DNA of 64,000 bases from Toxonevra muliebris. Lineage: Eukaryota; Arthropoda; Insecta; Diptera; Pallopteridae. The DNA lies in NCBI GenBank assembly GCA_963691655.1, contig OY829326.1:15798878-15862877 (forward strand). Reading direction: 5' to 3'. Both the position numbers and the translations under genes were made by a program. Below the pieces are notes generated by a model. The model ran no database searches, was not told the origin of the DNA, and saw only the letters and a list, made by a program, of their open reading frames with translations. Shown here piece by piece: positions 35,401-48,200 of the stretch. The first letter of the stretch is position 1. Each line of letters starts with the position of its first letter.

Positions 35401-38400
35401 AATACTAGTTATAAAAAAAAGGCAAAGCAAAAAACTTCTATCCGAATTAATATTTCTATTTTTTGCTAGCAGTGAAAAGTAAATGAATAAAAAAATCGTA
35501 AATAGAAGTAAAAAAAATTGTAAAACAAAACTAAATGAAATAAAATAAATATTACAATAAAGAAGAAAATAAGTTTCTATAAATAAAATGAATGCTCGTA
35601 GCATAAAATAACTAAGTAATTCAAAAATTCTCATAAATATTTTTCAGAATATAAATATTCAAAATAAAATATAACAAAAGTGTGAGCAATGTGCAGATGC
35701 ATATGTAAATTCGAATAAATACATATTTAAATTTTTATTTAAAAATGTAAAGAATGATAGTGAAAAAATATTATAAATAGCAAATTGTGCTAAAACTAAT
35801 AAATTATTACAGAATAATATCCAAATAAAAAGACTTAAAAGAAGAATTATGCTTTAAAAAACAAAGGAAAGCATCAACGTAAATGAAATTGTGGAAAAAT
35901 GGTTACGTAGGTAATCGGCTTTTTTAACATAATATAAATAAATCCTTAATGTTAATGAAAACAATGAAAATTGTTAAATAAATTTTCACATGAATGATTC
36001 AAAATAAATAAAAACTGCACATTAATTTTTTTCGAATTTAAAAGCATTGCCTCTAAAATATATTATGAATTTTTTCTAACAAAAAGTTGCTACGTAAATA
36101 TATTGGATAAAATATTAAAGGGTAGGTTGATATTATGTACATCTGTATATGTAAATAAAGAGCAAAAAGTTTGCAACTTTTTGTTATACAATGAATATAA
36201 AAAAATTCTTTAGTAAATAAAACTATATCGAAATAGATCAATAGAATAATTTATTAATTGGGTTTTTTTACTTTCACATTTAACTTTCCAGAAGGATATG
36301 GATACTCCTTTTCAGACTACTCCTTTTCCCAAGCTAGCCCTAACGATATTATTTATAATGTCAAAGTTATTAAATTTTGCCAGACATCGCAAGGGCAGTT
36401 TGAAGTTTACAAAAGCTACAAATTACAGACGCGTATCTTAAAACATCAGCGCAATGCATAAAACAAATACAGATTTACTTAACGTGAATGAGCTAGTCTG
36501 TGTAATGTAGAATACTGTAAGCAGCTCATGAACTTAGTGATAAAACAATGAAACTATTGTTAGCAGCAAAGTAATACATCTGAAGCTTATTCAAAGATTA
36601 CTTACATGGATAGGTTATTTAAGTAAAAAGATTTTAACTAAGCATTACATATTTTAGTTTTGAAAATGTGAATGGGTTCTCTTGAAGCTAAAAACTAACT
36701 AGCAAACTAAATAATTTATGGAATTTTATCAAAATCGTCTCATTTTTTTGGGGGGTTTTCCAACGAGGAATCAGAATCTCATGTTATTTTCTTGAAAAAC
36801 TGATTGTGAAGAACGCTATGATTGGAGAAGAAAACAATGCTCCACATACATACTCCTCCAAAAAAAAAAATTGGGGTCACTGTAGAACAAAACAATGGTT
36901 ACCTTTTTTTTCTAGGGGTAAACAGATCTAGAAAAATGTATGACGTTTCAATTTTTTAGTGTGCTTGTGGCCTTTGGGTGGCGCACTGTGTTAAGACTAC
37001 AATAGACTTAATTGATTGTTAGTAATGGTAAGTTTTTAGGCCAACTAATCATAAGAACAAATCGCCAATATCTCATTGCAGATATTGAACAAAATTATGT
37101 AAATTTGTAAACTAATTTACTACAAAAGTAGTAAAGCAAAATTTACTAATTTCTTCTGTGGCCATACTACACCAGTTGAAAAGTCGGTAAAAACAATTTT
37201 CAAAAAATAGAAACAAATTTTAATCACCTTCAAACAAACTAATGAATTCTGTGATCTGTGTTTTCAGGGATGTGTTGTCTGAGTTATGGTTATGGCTTCA
37301 AGACCTCAAATCAGTTTCTACTGGAAATCATTCAACTATCATATTTCATGTGAATAAATATCTGCACAATGTATGTATATGAAAGCACGTGAAATTCATA
37401 AAAGTTTTAAATTGCAATGCAATTGACAAAAATGCCAAGGAACTCATAAATACATTCAATTTCTTTAGTTTTTTTTTTTTTTTTATTTTGTAGCTTCGTT
37501 GCGGTCAAAGTTATATGTACTTCCGTCGACAACAAAAAATTTGATTAAAGCACATGATCATTGAGGGTGTTTTTTTCAACAACACCAACACCCTCTCAAG
37601 AAACACAACAACGAACACTTAAAAGTAATTTTCAATTTAAATTTATTTTAAATTATTTTAAACTGCTTTAAATAATTTAATAATATGAATCAGCGCTTAA
37701 CAATCTTCTCACAAATCTTTCCATTAAAAAAATAAAATCCAAATCTTTAGCTGTCTGTCTATCCTTTTGTTTCACAACAGGCTGTTTGGCTGTCTGTGTC
37801 GGCACACACTGGGGGGTTCAGAAATTTTTGTAGGGGGGCTTAAGATTTTTCTCCTTTTATAAATTTTTTGATTTATGACCAACTATCAAAACGTATGAGG
37901 TATTTATTCATCGGGGATGAAACCCCCCTTGAGTTTTATCCCCAAATTCCTCCTCTATAACCCGGTAGTGTCGACACATATGACAGCTCATATTCACTGA
38001 GATTGCTTGCATGTCTGTATGTATTAATATTTTAGTTTCACACTTGAAAATTTCTTGTAAAACTATCAACAGCAAGTAATAGAAGACAAACAGACCTAAA
38101 GTCACAGAGGCAGATAAAGAAACAGACATGCAGATAAATAAACAAACAAGCAAACAAACAACGACAATGTATGTCTCTTTCAATGCGACAAAATTCAAAA
38201 TGAACGAATATGACAACATTTTCATCGCTGTTTTCCGTTGCCGGCATATTTAATTCAATGCAATCATGTTATTCCAATTCATTACAATTTGGCGGGCATT
38301 CTCGTTGTGCTAGTAAGGGTATGTGCATAAATGAATCGGTGTGTATGTGGAGTATATGTGTGCATGTGAATTTACTGTCTGTGAAATTTGTTATACTACA

Positions 38401-39003
38401 TTTGTATATATACTCGTATATATATATATATATATATGTATTATTCACACTTTTTTCTTCAGTATTTAAAGCGTCACTCTATTGAAATATTTTTATATGT
38501 GTGAAAATTGTGTATAACATCAAAATGTCAAGCAACTATCATTTAATTTAAAATTGTTCTCGTCGTTAGAGGGCGCAATTTGTGTATGTGTGTGTGTGTC
38601 TTTATTAGCAGCAACTGCAAGTAAATAAATAGTTTGAAGTAGTCTACTATCGTATTTAGTGTTAGTATTTTTTAATGAATACTATTAATGGTATGCCGGC
38701 ATTTAAGCATTGAGCTATGCATAAGTATGCAAGTAGTTTACATGAACTTTGTGCATCATGAGGCCACATAATTTCTTTGACTAATAAAATGAGAACAAAG
38801 AAAAACAAAATAGTAATAGTGCAAGTTAGAATTTTTTGCGACAAATTAATTTTTTATTTAGTTCATGTTTAAGCCGTTGTTAAGTATTTTTTTTTTGTAT
38901 TCATATTAAATACGTGTATATGATTTTCATTTGTTTCAATAACACTTATATAAATTGATACTCAAAAATATGCTTAACTTTCATTTATTTTATTAGTTAT
39001 TAA
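32427..39003. other. AT-rich non-coding DNA
   Basis: No coding exon or complete element was recognised. There is a strongly A-rich stretch at about 33840-35900, a small hairpin at about 37562-37602 (GAGGGTGTT against AACACCCTC), a G-rich patch with GGGGGGTTC and GTAGGGGGGC near 37811-37840, and a (TA)n run at about 38418-38436. Confidence 0.45.
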
Positions 39004-40045
39004 TAGGGCAAGGGATTTTATGCACTAAAGAATCGAAAATATGCTCATATAATATGCACTTAAAGATCAAAAATATGCAACTAAAACAGCAAAAAATGCA
39101 CTAAAAACATCTAAAATATGCAATTAAAAAAAAAAAATATTTTGTTTTTGATCGCATATTTTCGGTAAAAAAAAACTAAAAATATTGCATGTAATTTAAC
39201 AAACAAAGGACGAAAACAATTCAATTTAAAATATAAAATGAATTTATAAAAAGCAACAAAAAATGTAAAAAAGAACATACAAAGTTTAATATAAATCGTA
39301 GTTAAGTAAATATGTAAATGATCATGAGATCATGATCTACATCAACACTCGGGCGATAGGAGCATATTTGAAAGCACAAAATTCATTTATAGAATAGTTG
39401 TTTATAGAAAAATTGTCTTCATTAAATTCCAAATTTACATATCTTACCGAGATATCAATAGCATCATCTATGGAAACCCATAAGAAATGGTTTCTAAGGC
39501 GAACTTTATTTCTTTTAATAAATGAATAACATATTTGTTCGATTTAAGTTTTGCCCAGTGACGTTTCATGTTCTCAAAAAACTTCTTAATTGCGGATTGT
39601 AAAATACAATGGAATATCTGCTGAAATAAAAGCTTGGTATAAATCCAAACAAAATATTTTAAGCCCTGCCGCTGCAGAGGTAGTAATCAAAGGCTGTATT
39701 GTATTTTCAGAGCGCCGATTATTCAATTCTTTAAGTTTCTGGCTTTTCAAATGTTAGTCAACTTGAAATTTCTTTCACTGAAAGGATATCAAAATTATTG
39801 GAAAATTATAAATATGTAAATCAAAAAAAAAAAGTAAAATATGTTAAAACATGCATACATTATAAAATATGCAAAAATATGCACAGTTTCCCAAAAATAT
39901 GCATTTATTGTAGAATATGCAAAAATATTCACTATCGATTGAATGCCATTTTAAAGAAAATTTCATGATTCGTAAAGATAACTTGACTATTTTACTTTTG
40001 AGGTGCCCAGTAAAAACATGCATTTGCATGGAATTCCTTGCCCTA
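39004..40045 (-). mobile_element. hAT element with AATATGCA subterminal repeats
   Basis: Termini are TAGGGCAAGGGATT and, inverted, TAGGGCAAGGAATT. Flanks GTTATTAA (38996-39003) and GTTATTAT (40046-40053) form the 8-bp duplication typical of hAT, with one mismatch. Both ends are studded with AATATGC-type octamers (direct copies at about 39045-39125 and more at 39838-39925), resembling the subterminal binding sites of hAT transposases. Minus-strand pieces at about 39740-39430 recall hAT proteins: ALISAD-type, NMKRHWAKLKSNK, and a WVSIDDAID-like block around the first catalytic Asp. The coding region is broken and too short, so the element is non-autonomous. Confidence 0.7.
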
Positions 40046-40199
40046 GTTATTATAAATAGATTTCTATTACTATAATGCAGAATAATCATTAACTGTAACA
40101 TCTGCAATGTCTGAACTAAAAATTATCTGATCTAGTAATAATTAAAAATTCAAAGATTGCATGTTCTTTTTTTACAGAAATATTTGAGGTAATATTTTC

Positions 40200-40325
40200 T
40201 GGCTATCTCGACCCATGGAGGGTCTAGACTAGACTTTTGCATCCACTCCTGTTGTGTGATGTTTAAACAAGTAGAAGCGACCTACAGTTTATGCTGAATT
40301 CGAACGGCCAGCTTTTCTTAGGAAA
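40200..40325 (-). repeat. fragment of SINE family 1
   Basis: Read in reverse it contains GAATTCAGCATAAACTGTAGG, then CACACAACAGGAGTGGATGC, matching the 3' half of the SINE at 2162-2480 (GGTTCGGCATAAAACTGTAGG, CACACAACATGAATGGATGC). The tRNA-like head is absent. Confidence 0.6.
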
Positions 40326-42126
40326 TTTTTACTATTGGAGTTTTCAATAGACGAAAATTTCAAACGAACAAAATCGTAACTAACTAGAAAAACATTTTCT
40401 CTTTCAAAATCTGATTAAGAATCTGAACTCAATCCCCAAGTCAAAAATATTGTGCCACATATTAACCAAGACCTTCAAAAAATTAAACATATTCGGATTC
40501 AACTTTAGTTTCTTCGAAAAAAAAACACTTCCTTCTTATAAATATTAAAAATATTTTTAAAGGCATTCGGGGTTTTTGGTTGAAACAATTCTTAGTAAAT
40601 TTAGCTAAACGTGTCACTATGTCAAATTTTAATATCTACCTGTATGATTGAATAAATAACTCACATGCATTCATTCCTTCATTCTTAAGTATTTCTATTT
40701 ACTTTTTTTCCTGTAGAAATTTGTTTCAGTTGTTTGCTTTGAGAAATTATTTTAACTTTTATGGTTATATAAATAGGAATACCATCATTTCCACAAAAAT
40801 TACTCAAATCGAGTTAAGTCGTTTTTTCAGTAAGATTTTCATAAGTAATTTGTTTTAAAAATAAAGTAAGGTACTTATAGTAAGAACTCAGCACAAATTT
40901 ACACCCTTTTAAAAATTGTTTTAATTAATAGATGAATCTATAAAACACTAATAAATATTTTTTTTTTTTACTTAAGATGAAAAACACAATACGATTGAGC
41001 CAAAATAGAATTAGACATAATGATATTTTTGTATTTGGGAGTCCATTGAAATCTTTAAAGTCCATACAAGTTGCTCAAACCACTCCGGGCATAAAAGTAT
41101 TCTTGATAAAACAAATATTTATATCTTCATTTGATTTCAGTGAATGTAGTTGAAATCGCCAGGAAGGAAAAACATTCATAGGCTCAGAATGATTTTGTGG
41201 TTTATACATAAATAAGAGTGATATAAGAAGAAATCATGGAGTGAAACAAGCTCTGGCTCTACCTAGGCTGTGTAAAGTAAAAAGACTATTATTGTATATA
41301 GTCTCAAATGCATTACCTTCTGTAATCAGTCTAGAAAAATAACTAAATATTTAGGTTCAAGTGTAAATTTGGCTCATAACCTTAACTAAACCATTTTGTG
41401 TAAATACACAAAGACTTTTTATATTCCATTTAAAAAGAAAATGTTATTCAAAACGAATTAAGTATGTCATTAAGTACAATTTCGTTTATATGTATATTTC
41501 CATATATATCTGTATATCTGTACAAATAAATCCACAATTTGTTGAACAAATAAATGTGTAATTACATCAGAAATATCTCATATATCTTACTAAGTAATCG
41601 TAATTGCATGAAATTTGTTTTGTAAAACCTTCCAAAAAACAGAAATATTGTATTTCTTATATGATTTTCAAATGAAAATATGCATCAATAGTAAGTATAT
41701 TTGATAAAGCTGCATAGAGATTATTATACTTATGAATTGAAAGAATGTATTCATGCGTGTATATGAACAAAAATACAAAATATTTATTGTAAACCTAGTA
41801 GTAGCTAAATAGAAGTAGGATATAAATTATATAAATATTATACCTATGTGGAAGTATGTATGTATGTATACAAAGTGATATGCTGAAGTCATGCATTTGC
41901 ATATATAAAATAATTCACACATACAATCAAGCAAAATCAAAACAAAAAATTCTGTTACAACAATTCAATTAAAGTTCGATTCGTTAGAAAGCATCATTCG
42001 ATACTAATGAAAAACTATAGGAAATTATCAGTAAATTACTCAGTAGTGAAAATAACTGTAAAACAAAAAAAGAATTTCAATAGAAATAGTAAACATTTCT
42101 GAAATAATTCCTAGAATGCTCTGAAT
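40326..42126. other. AT-rich non-coding DNA
   Basis: No gene or element recognised. Confidence 0.45.
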
Positions 42127-42223
42127 CAGTGTTAGCCATTTTATAGACACGCGTGTAAAAATGTTATTTCTTTTTCATTTGGAACAACGAAGGGCACGGT
42201 TGCCTTTGAAATGGCTAACACTG
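42127..42223. mobile_element. 97-bp hAT-like MITE
   Basis: Perfect inverted ends CAGTGTTAGCCATTT at 42127 and AAATGGCTAACACTG ending at 42223. CAGTG fits the hAT terminus rule. The 8-bp flanks CTCTGAAT and CACGAAAT agree at only five positions, so the target duplication is worn or the boundary differs slightly. Confidence 0.6.
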
Positions 42224-42474
42224 CACGAAATACACACAAATATTTCAGCTTACAATTAAATAGTTAGAGAAAAAAAATGCATGTATGAATAAATATTTAA
42301 TTTGCTTTGTAGATATTTGAACCAAATGCATTTTCCATTTTATTAGAATTATAACAATTTGTGAATTTTTTTAAGAAGATACGATCTTAATATACTTATA
42401 TAGTACATAGAAACTTCTTTTAAATTTCTTTATATTTGATCATTTTGTATAACCTTACTTAATATAAGTAAAAT

Positions 42475-42509
42475 GGCTCACTCAAAGATAATATATCTTT
42501 GAGTTAGCC
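42475..42509. repeat. short near-perfect hairpin
   Basis: GGCTCACTCAAAGATA, a 3-base loop ATA, then TATCTTTGAGTTAGCC: a 16-bp stem with one mismatch. It is too short for a normal transposon; it may be a fold-back remnant or a structured site. Confidence 0.55.
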
Positions 42510-44519
42510 AAAGGATTCTACACTTTTCTGTTTTCAATCATTCAAGTTTGCTAAAAATCGATTATTTTTTGTAGTTATTTTTAGAAAAAGTTTTCGAGAA
42601 TTCTGATAACTTAAAAATATTTCTTCAAAGATTCTCTATTAGTATTTCTCAAATGCTGTGCTGATGCACTTTGAAGATTCGTTTCACTATCTCAAGACAA
42701 AATCGGTTAAAATTTGTGTGCATAAAAGCATAACACTTTTCCTTCTTCAATACTGATGTGGCATAAGATAAAATTTGCGAAACTGCCAAATTGCCACCTA
42801 CCACCCAACTGTCATTCCTAGCTATAACTCCTTACTCTTGCCTCATTTACTGTTGTGTGCATAAACTTTTCATCAACAACGATGACGAGGACGACGACAT
42901 AAAATCATGAAACTTTGTGAAGCATGCAACTGATTTGCGTCAAGTAAAATTTTCGTCTTCATCCTTGTTTGCACGGGCACTTACATACGTATATGAAGTA
43001 TGGTATATATTTTTGCATGGCAATTTCATTGAAGTATAAAATCCATTGAGATTAATTATTACAAAGAAATTTTAAATTAGCAGCAAGCAACATTTTTGCT
43101 GTTGCGATTATAAAATTCGTTCAGGTTTGTTAAGTTTTTGATTATGTTATTTAAAAGAAAGAAAACCACAACAACAAAAACAAAAACAAAAATGTTTAAA
43201 GAATTTTCTCCATTTGTTCAAATGCTCAAAGCTGTAGGCACGCACACAAACATAGGTATAAAATATTCTAAAGAGGAAATAATGCAGACCTTAATAATTT
43301 TGATGATGAAAGTCTGCGTATGTATGTTTGTTTTTGTTTGTGTATGAGTGCGAGTTTTGTGCAATAACTTTGGCAGTTCGAGCGACAACAAAACGGCAAG
43401 AAAGCTATTTCGTTGAATTTTAATGACTCTATCATTATAAACATATTAAAATTTGTGGCTTGGCTTTTATGTTATTTTAGGTACATTAGTTTACCTTCAC
43501 ATAAGATTTTGATGGAGCTTTACAAAGTGTGTCAAATCTTCGTTTAAAAACTTTTACCACTGTACGAAGAAAATGCGTAAGTAAGCGAAGATGAAATGCT
43601 AATGCGAATCAGAAGAAAAAAAGCTTCTGCTTAAGAAATTGAACTTAAAACGTGCGCACAGATTATCTGATCAAAAAGTTTTAAAATTTCTTATGTCCTT
43701 TTGCGTTTTTAACTCACATCCATTACCTAGTTAATACTTTTTTTACTGTCAGTAGATTTATATAAGTAACTATGGAGTGGTTATATATCTGACCTCATAA
43801 GTTCCAGCAGAATAATTTCATTTTATTTTCATAGTTTCTCATCTCTTCTATAAAAATAAAAAAAAAAACTATCGTCATCATTATCAGCAGCATGAGCATT
43901 AGTTATTTGCAATTTTTGACACTTTTCCTATTAAAGTTGCATTTGTATTTTTGCATTGTGTATTTGTGTGGATCCGTGTGTGGGTGTGTGTGGGTATGAG
44001 TATCTTAAAAACTTAAGAATCATCTCATATCCGTAAAGAACGGAAGTAAAAGCATAAAAGTTTGTTAAGTGCCCGCAAAGCGTGTCCAAATATAATAAAA
44101 ACAACAAAAATTCCAAAAAAAAAGAAAAAAACTTTGACTTCAACTGCATCAACGTAGCTGCTGAAAGACATTGACTGATGATGATGTAAATGGGAATTTT
44201 ACAAAATGACAGCGTATCTGTACGAGGATATGCTACATGAGTATGTGAGTGGGTATGTGTGTGTGTGGTGTGAAATGCTACAAAAAATTTATAATCCGAA
44301 AGTAAAAGGTTATACCAGAAATGGTAACAAAATACTAATTCACTGTAGCTAAATGAGATTGGCTATATTCATCTTTATTTAAAAAAGAAAACGTTATATG
44401 ACATAAGCAAAAACCAATTAAACATCCACTGGTTATTTCTTAAATTTGAGTTAAAAAACTATATAAACTATACCTGCATATGTCCTGACCAATTTTTCAT
44501 TTTTTAAAAAACATTTCAG
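42510..44519. other. non-coding DNA upstream of the axo-like gene
   Basis: Presumably the 3' part of its first intron, because 44520 follows an acceptor (TTTAAAAAACATTTCAG). No upstream coding exon was found. Confidence 0.5.
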
Positions 44520-44562
44520 TAAGAAAAGCTCAACTTTGAAACAACGTGCCCGATATTCGACA
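44520..44562 (+). other. 5' UTR part of the first coding exon
   Basis: Begins directly after the acceptor TTTAAAAAACATTTCAG (ends 44519) and runs to the ATG at 44563. It implies at least one upstream non-coding exon. A TTG at 44536 is in the same frame but is not needed as a start. Confidence 0.6.
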
Positions 44563-45256
44563 ATGAGGCATTATGCAGCGGCATTTTCATTATGCCAACT
44601 GCAATTGCTTTTGTTTCTATTCACCATAAGCTGCCATATACTATCAACAACAATCGTCGTCGCTGTACCTGCTGCAACAAACTCAATGCTACTACTAGCA
44701 CAAAGTGCAGGCGGTGGCGGTGGTGGTATACTTACAAACAATAACAACAATAACAATGGCAGCAGCATCAACAATGCAAATATCAACAACAATAGTCCAA
44801 ATAGCAATACGAATGGTGGCAGCAATCTCAATTCGAACAATATCAATAGCAACATTGTTGGCAATAGCAACAGCCTTGCCAATATTGCAGGCAATCCCAG
44901 CAGCGGTAATAGCAACAACAATATTACCGGTAGCAGCGGTAGTAACAACAATTTAGGCAATGCTAACAACAATGTTGATATACTTGGTGGCAGCGGCAGT
45001 GCTGGTGGTAGCGTGAATGTTAGCAACAGTAATAGCAACATTGTTATTCCACCAGTGCCCACCAGCAAGGGAAATGTATATGAGAAATGTACTGGCCCTG
45101 GAGATCCAGGTCCGTGTAAACAATACATCTACAAATGGCGTTATGAACCATTAACCAATGAATGTACAACCTTCATTTGGGGTGGTTGTGATGGTAATCC
45201 ACAAAATCGTTTTAATACCGAGCCAGAATGTCTATTTCATTGCATTGGTGCACCAC
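44563..45256 (+). CDS. axo: axo-like coding exon A: signal peptide, Asn-rich linker, Kunitz domain
   Basis: The N-terminus MRHYAAAFSLCQLQLLLFLF continues into a long hydrophobic core ending near VVAVPA, a secretion signal with probable cleavage around residue 37. A linker of about 120 residues is built of Asn, Ser and Gly (repeated NNN, GNSN) and encoded by AAC/AGC/GGT repeats, so its length may vary between individuals. The Kunitz domain has all six cysteines in spacing (CTGPGDPGPCK, NECTTFIWGGCDG, PECLFHC). The residue after the second cysteine, the P1 inhibitory position, is Lys as in trypsin inhibitors, but the next residue is Gln instead of the usual small one, so protease inhibition is uncertain. 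The donor is CAC|GTAAGT; the exon ends in phase 1. Confidence 0.85.
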
Positions 45257-48200
45257 GTAAGTTTCAATACACTTCAGTTATTTGTTATTAGATTTAATCT
45301 CGATTTTCTTGCAGACACCTTACCACCATTTTTACAATCTACCACTCGTGAACCGAGCACCACTGAATCACCTCAACCAGCGCAGCCATACACATTTTCA
45401 CCTTCCACCTACAACGGTGGTGGTTACTCAGATTCCGAGACCAGCCCAGTGCCATTCGAGCAGCGTGGCCCTGAGTTGACATTTGCTGAAACGGGCCAAG
45501 AGAAAACATTCGTCTTTGCCAAGAATAACACATTCATCCAGATGGACGGCGACATAATACAGACTTTTCAATTAAGGTGAGCCCCAAAGATACAAATAAA
45601 TGTTGAGTAATTTACATTTTCGTATAGCTGCATATGTATGTATATATAAACTGCATGCATACTTACATATACATACATATGTATATATATATGTAGATAC
45701 ATTTTGTATGCATGTATGTATGTTGTTGGCATCTCCCACTGCTGACCCAGTTTAAATATTTCTCAATGCATTTTAATACATTTCTCACTTTTCTGATTTC
45801 AATTTGTTAAATTGTGCACAAGTAAAGCGATTTACTTCGTTTTGTTGAAAGGTTATACGTTGTTGAGTCCTTTTCTTCTTCATCTTCCTTTTTGGTTTAT
45901 ACTTAAAAGAAAATATTAATATCTCCCATCTCTATGTGTTTGCTGGAGGTAAACTAGATAGTCGGATTGCTGGAAAATTTACTTTAATTCAGGATAGAGA
46001 GATTTGTATAACTATATTTTAAGAAATTTTAAATAACGAAAATATTATGAAAAGTTGAGAAGAAAGGAAGATAAAATAATTGCATTCAAATTCTCAGAAC
46101 CAGTATAATCGAGGATGTATTTGTTGTATCTGTTATTGATTTAATTTTTTCTATAGCTGAAGGAGTAATTTAAGTTCACAGTGAGATATAATTTTAAACT
46201 GAAAGCTAAAACTTCGTACATTGCAAAGATAACTCGATTCTACTAGGAAAGCATTTTCTTTTTTTAAACACGTGCGAGGTACCAAGTTCAAAGCGTACTG
46301 CTTTTGATACACGTACAAAAAATCCATAAAACTGACAGGTCAGGCATTATTTTTAGCTTTCGTTTAATCAGAAAAATCATTGGGTACGTTGTGTATTCTT
46401 CATTTTAATGATTTGATTGAAGTATTGTGAAATATTTTCTTTGATTTCCCTTTTTTAATTCTCAATCTTTGCTACTAAATTGAAGACTCGTAGTATTTCT
46501 ATGTATCTAATGATTGTATTATTATTTTTCCCAATTCGCAATTTCAAAATTCGGTGCAAAGAGCACGCTTCCACGTATAGGCTACATTTAACTTCTATAT
46601 TTTATCGCTAGAGGGCATCTCCCATATAACTTAAATCTTAATATCTCAGAAACCATTTGTGGTATGGCTCTAAGTTTTAGTGTAGAAGCATTATTTGTCA
46701 ATGTGAAAAGAATATGAATGGGAGTGAATTAGTGTGCATGGCCGTTCAAACGAATTGCTGAAACGACATAGCTGGGAAACCATAGTAAAACTATGAAAAT
46801 TTGTGTGTGAAAGCGAGATGTTAGTGGTAGTGGTTGGACAGAACTTCATCGTTTTTAAACAAGTGGGCATGGCTCCTCCATTGGAACTAGAATTGATTTT
46901 CCGGTATATCTCCGCCGTGACCATTTAAAGTAGATTACTGATATTTGGTACAATGATGCTACAAAGAAAAGATGTATGGGATTGAAAAAGGAGCGTTCCA
47001 CTTTCCATGTAACCTGAATTAACATTATTGGATATTTCAGGAACTATTTATGAAGCAGTACTAAGATTTGGAGTGAAAATATGATTTGTCGATAGAATTC
47101 CGTATATTAAATATGGGTAGGTTAGAGTTAATGGGTATGGTATCTTCTATGCAACATTGATTTTTAATACGGTATATTTCTTAAATTATTTGTGGTGCAC
47201 TATTGATAGTTGGTACAAGAACTTGGATTGCTAGTGGAATGCGGGAAGAAAAAAGTGGAGGGGTTAGAAAATGTGGACATGGCATTTTATTTGCAAAGGT
47301 ACTTTGTTCTTGTATTTTTTATATTACCCGAATCTTGCCAGGGCCGTACAGCAAAGCTAGTCGAAGACCAGCAAGTTTTTTCATAAAAAGGCAAAATGTG
47401 GCTTGTTGCTTTTGACATCCAGTTTGACTTCGGGTTGTATAACATTAAGTGCTACTGAACAATTCATTGTTTTTCTAGGTTTCATTTGATTTTAAAGGGA
47501 ATTTTTTAAATTAAAATTGAACGCAGTGGAGAAATTTGTAATTAAATTAATTATTTTTGAACAGCGTTCAATATAAAATCAAAAAGATACTTTTAGCAGT
47601 CATACTGATACTTATTGTGGAGATTTTTTATAAGCGACTCACATCTTTTTTAACATCATCTGTTGATGGAACTAAACTCAAATAACTCCAAATTTAAAAA
47701 GATCACAATGCTTTATAATTTTTCTTTTTTTTTAATTTTTAAACTTTTTGAACTCAGTCTCAGGACAAAAACTAGTAATTAAAAAAATATGTAGCATGAC
47801 TAAACTGGAAAATCTGTGTATGCAGGATTTCTCAATAGAGCTTCCTCTTCCTCAAAACTAAATGTCATACTGTGTTAATGGTATTGCTATTTTTTCAACT
47901 TACTACTACTGATATTAAGATAATTCCTTTTTTTAGTATTATTTCAGTGCTGTTTAACTATACTAAGAATCAAAATTCAATTTATCTCAATTAGACTTCT
48001 CAGCAAGATCATTTAAATCTTTCCAACAAGCACATAAATTACACTTACATAATAAAAGTCACAGATTATTGCATTGTATCAAATTAAAATCTCAAAAGTT
48101 TTTTTATATAATTTTAATTCCTTACTTGTGTAAAACTTGTATGTATGTTTATAAGCATTGTGCATACTTTCATAAAATATATAAAAAATTTAAACAATTA

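Noticed and set aside
35308..35634. 108-codon minus-strand frame with Phe/Leu/Ile runs resembling membrane segments
   Set aside because: A by-product of A-rich DNA on the plus strand; low complexity.
36258..36461. 67-codon plus-strand frame
   Set aside because: Begins at TTG, has no recognised similarity and lies in AT-rich DNA.
44536..44562. TTG start upstream of the axo-like ATG
   Set aside because: In frame but not ATG; the ATG at 44563 directly precedes the signal peptide.
44571..45128. Long minus-strand open frame of 185 codons, rich in Leu and Pro
   Set aside because: It is the reverse image of the Asn/Ser/Gly repeat region of the axo-like exon; no independent features.
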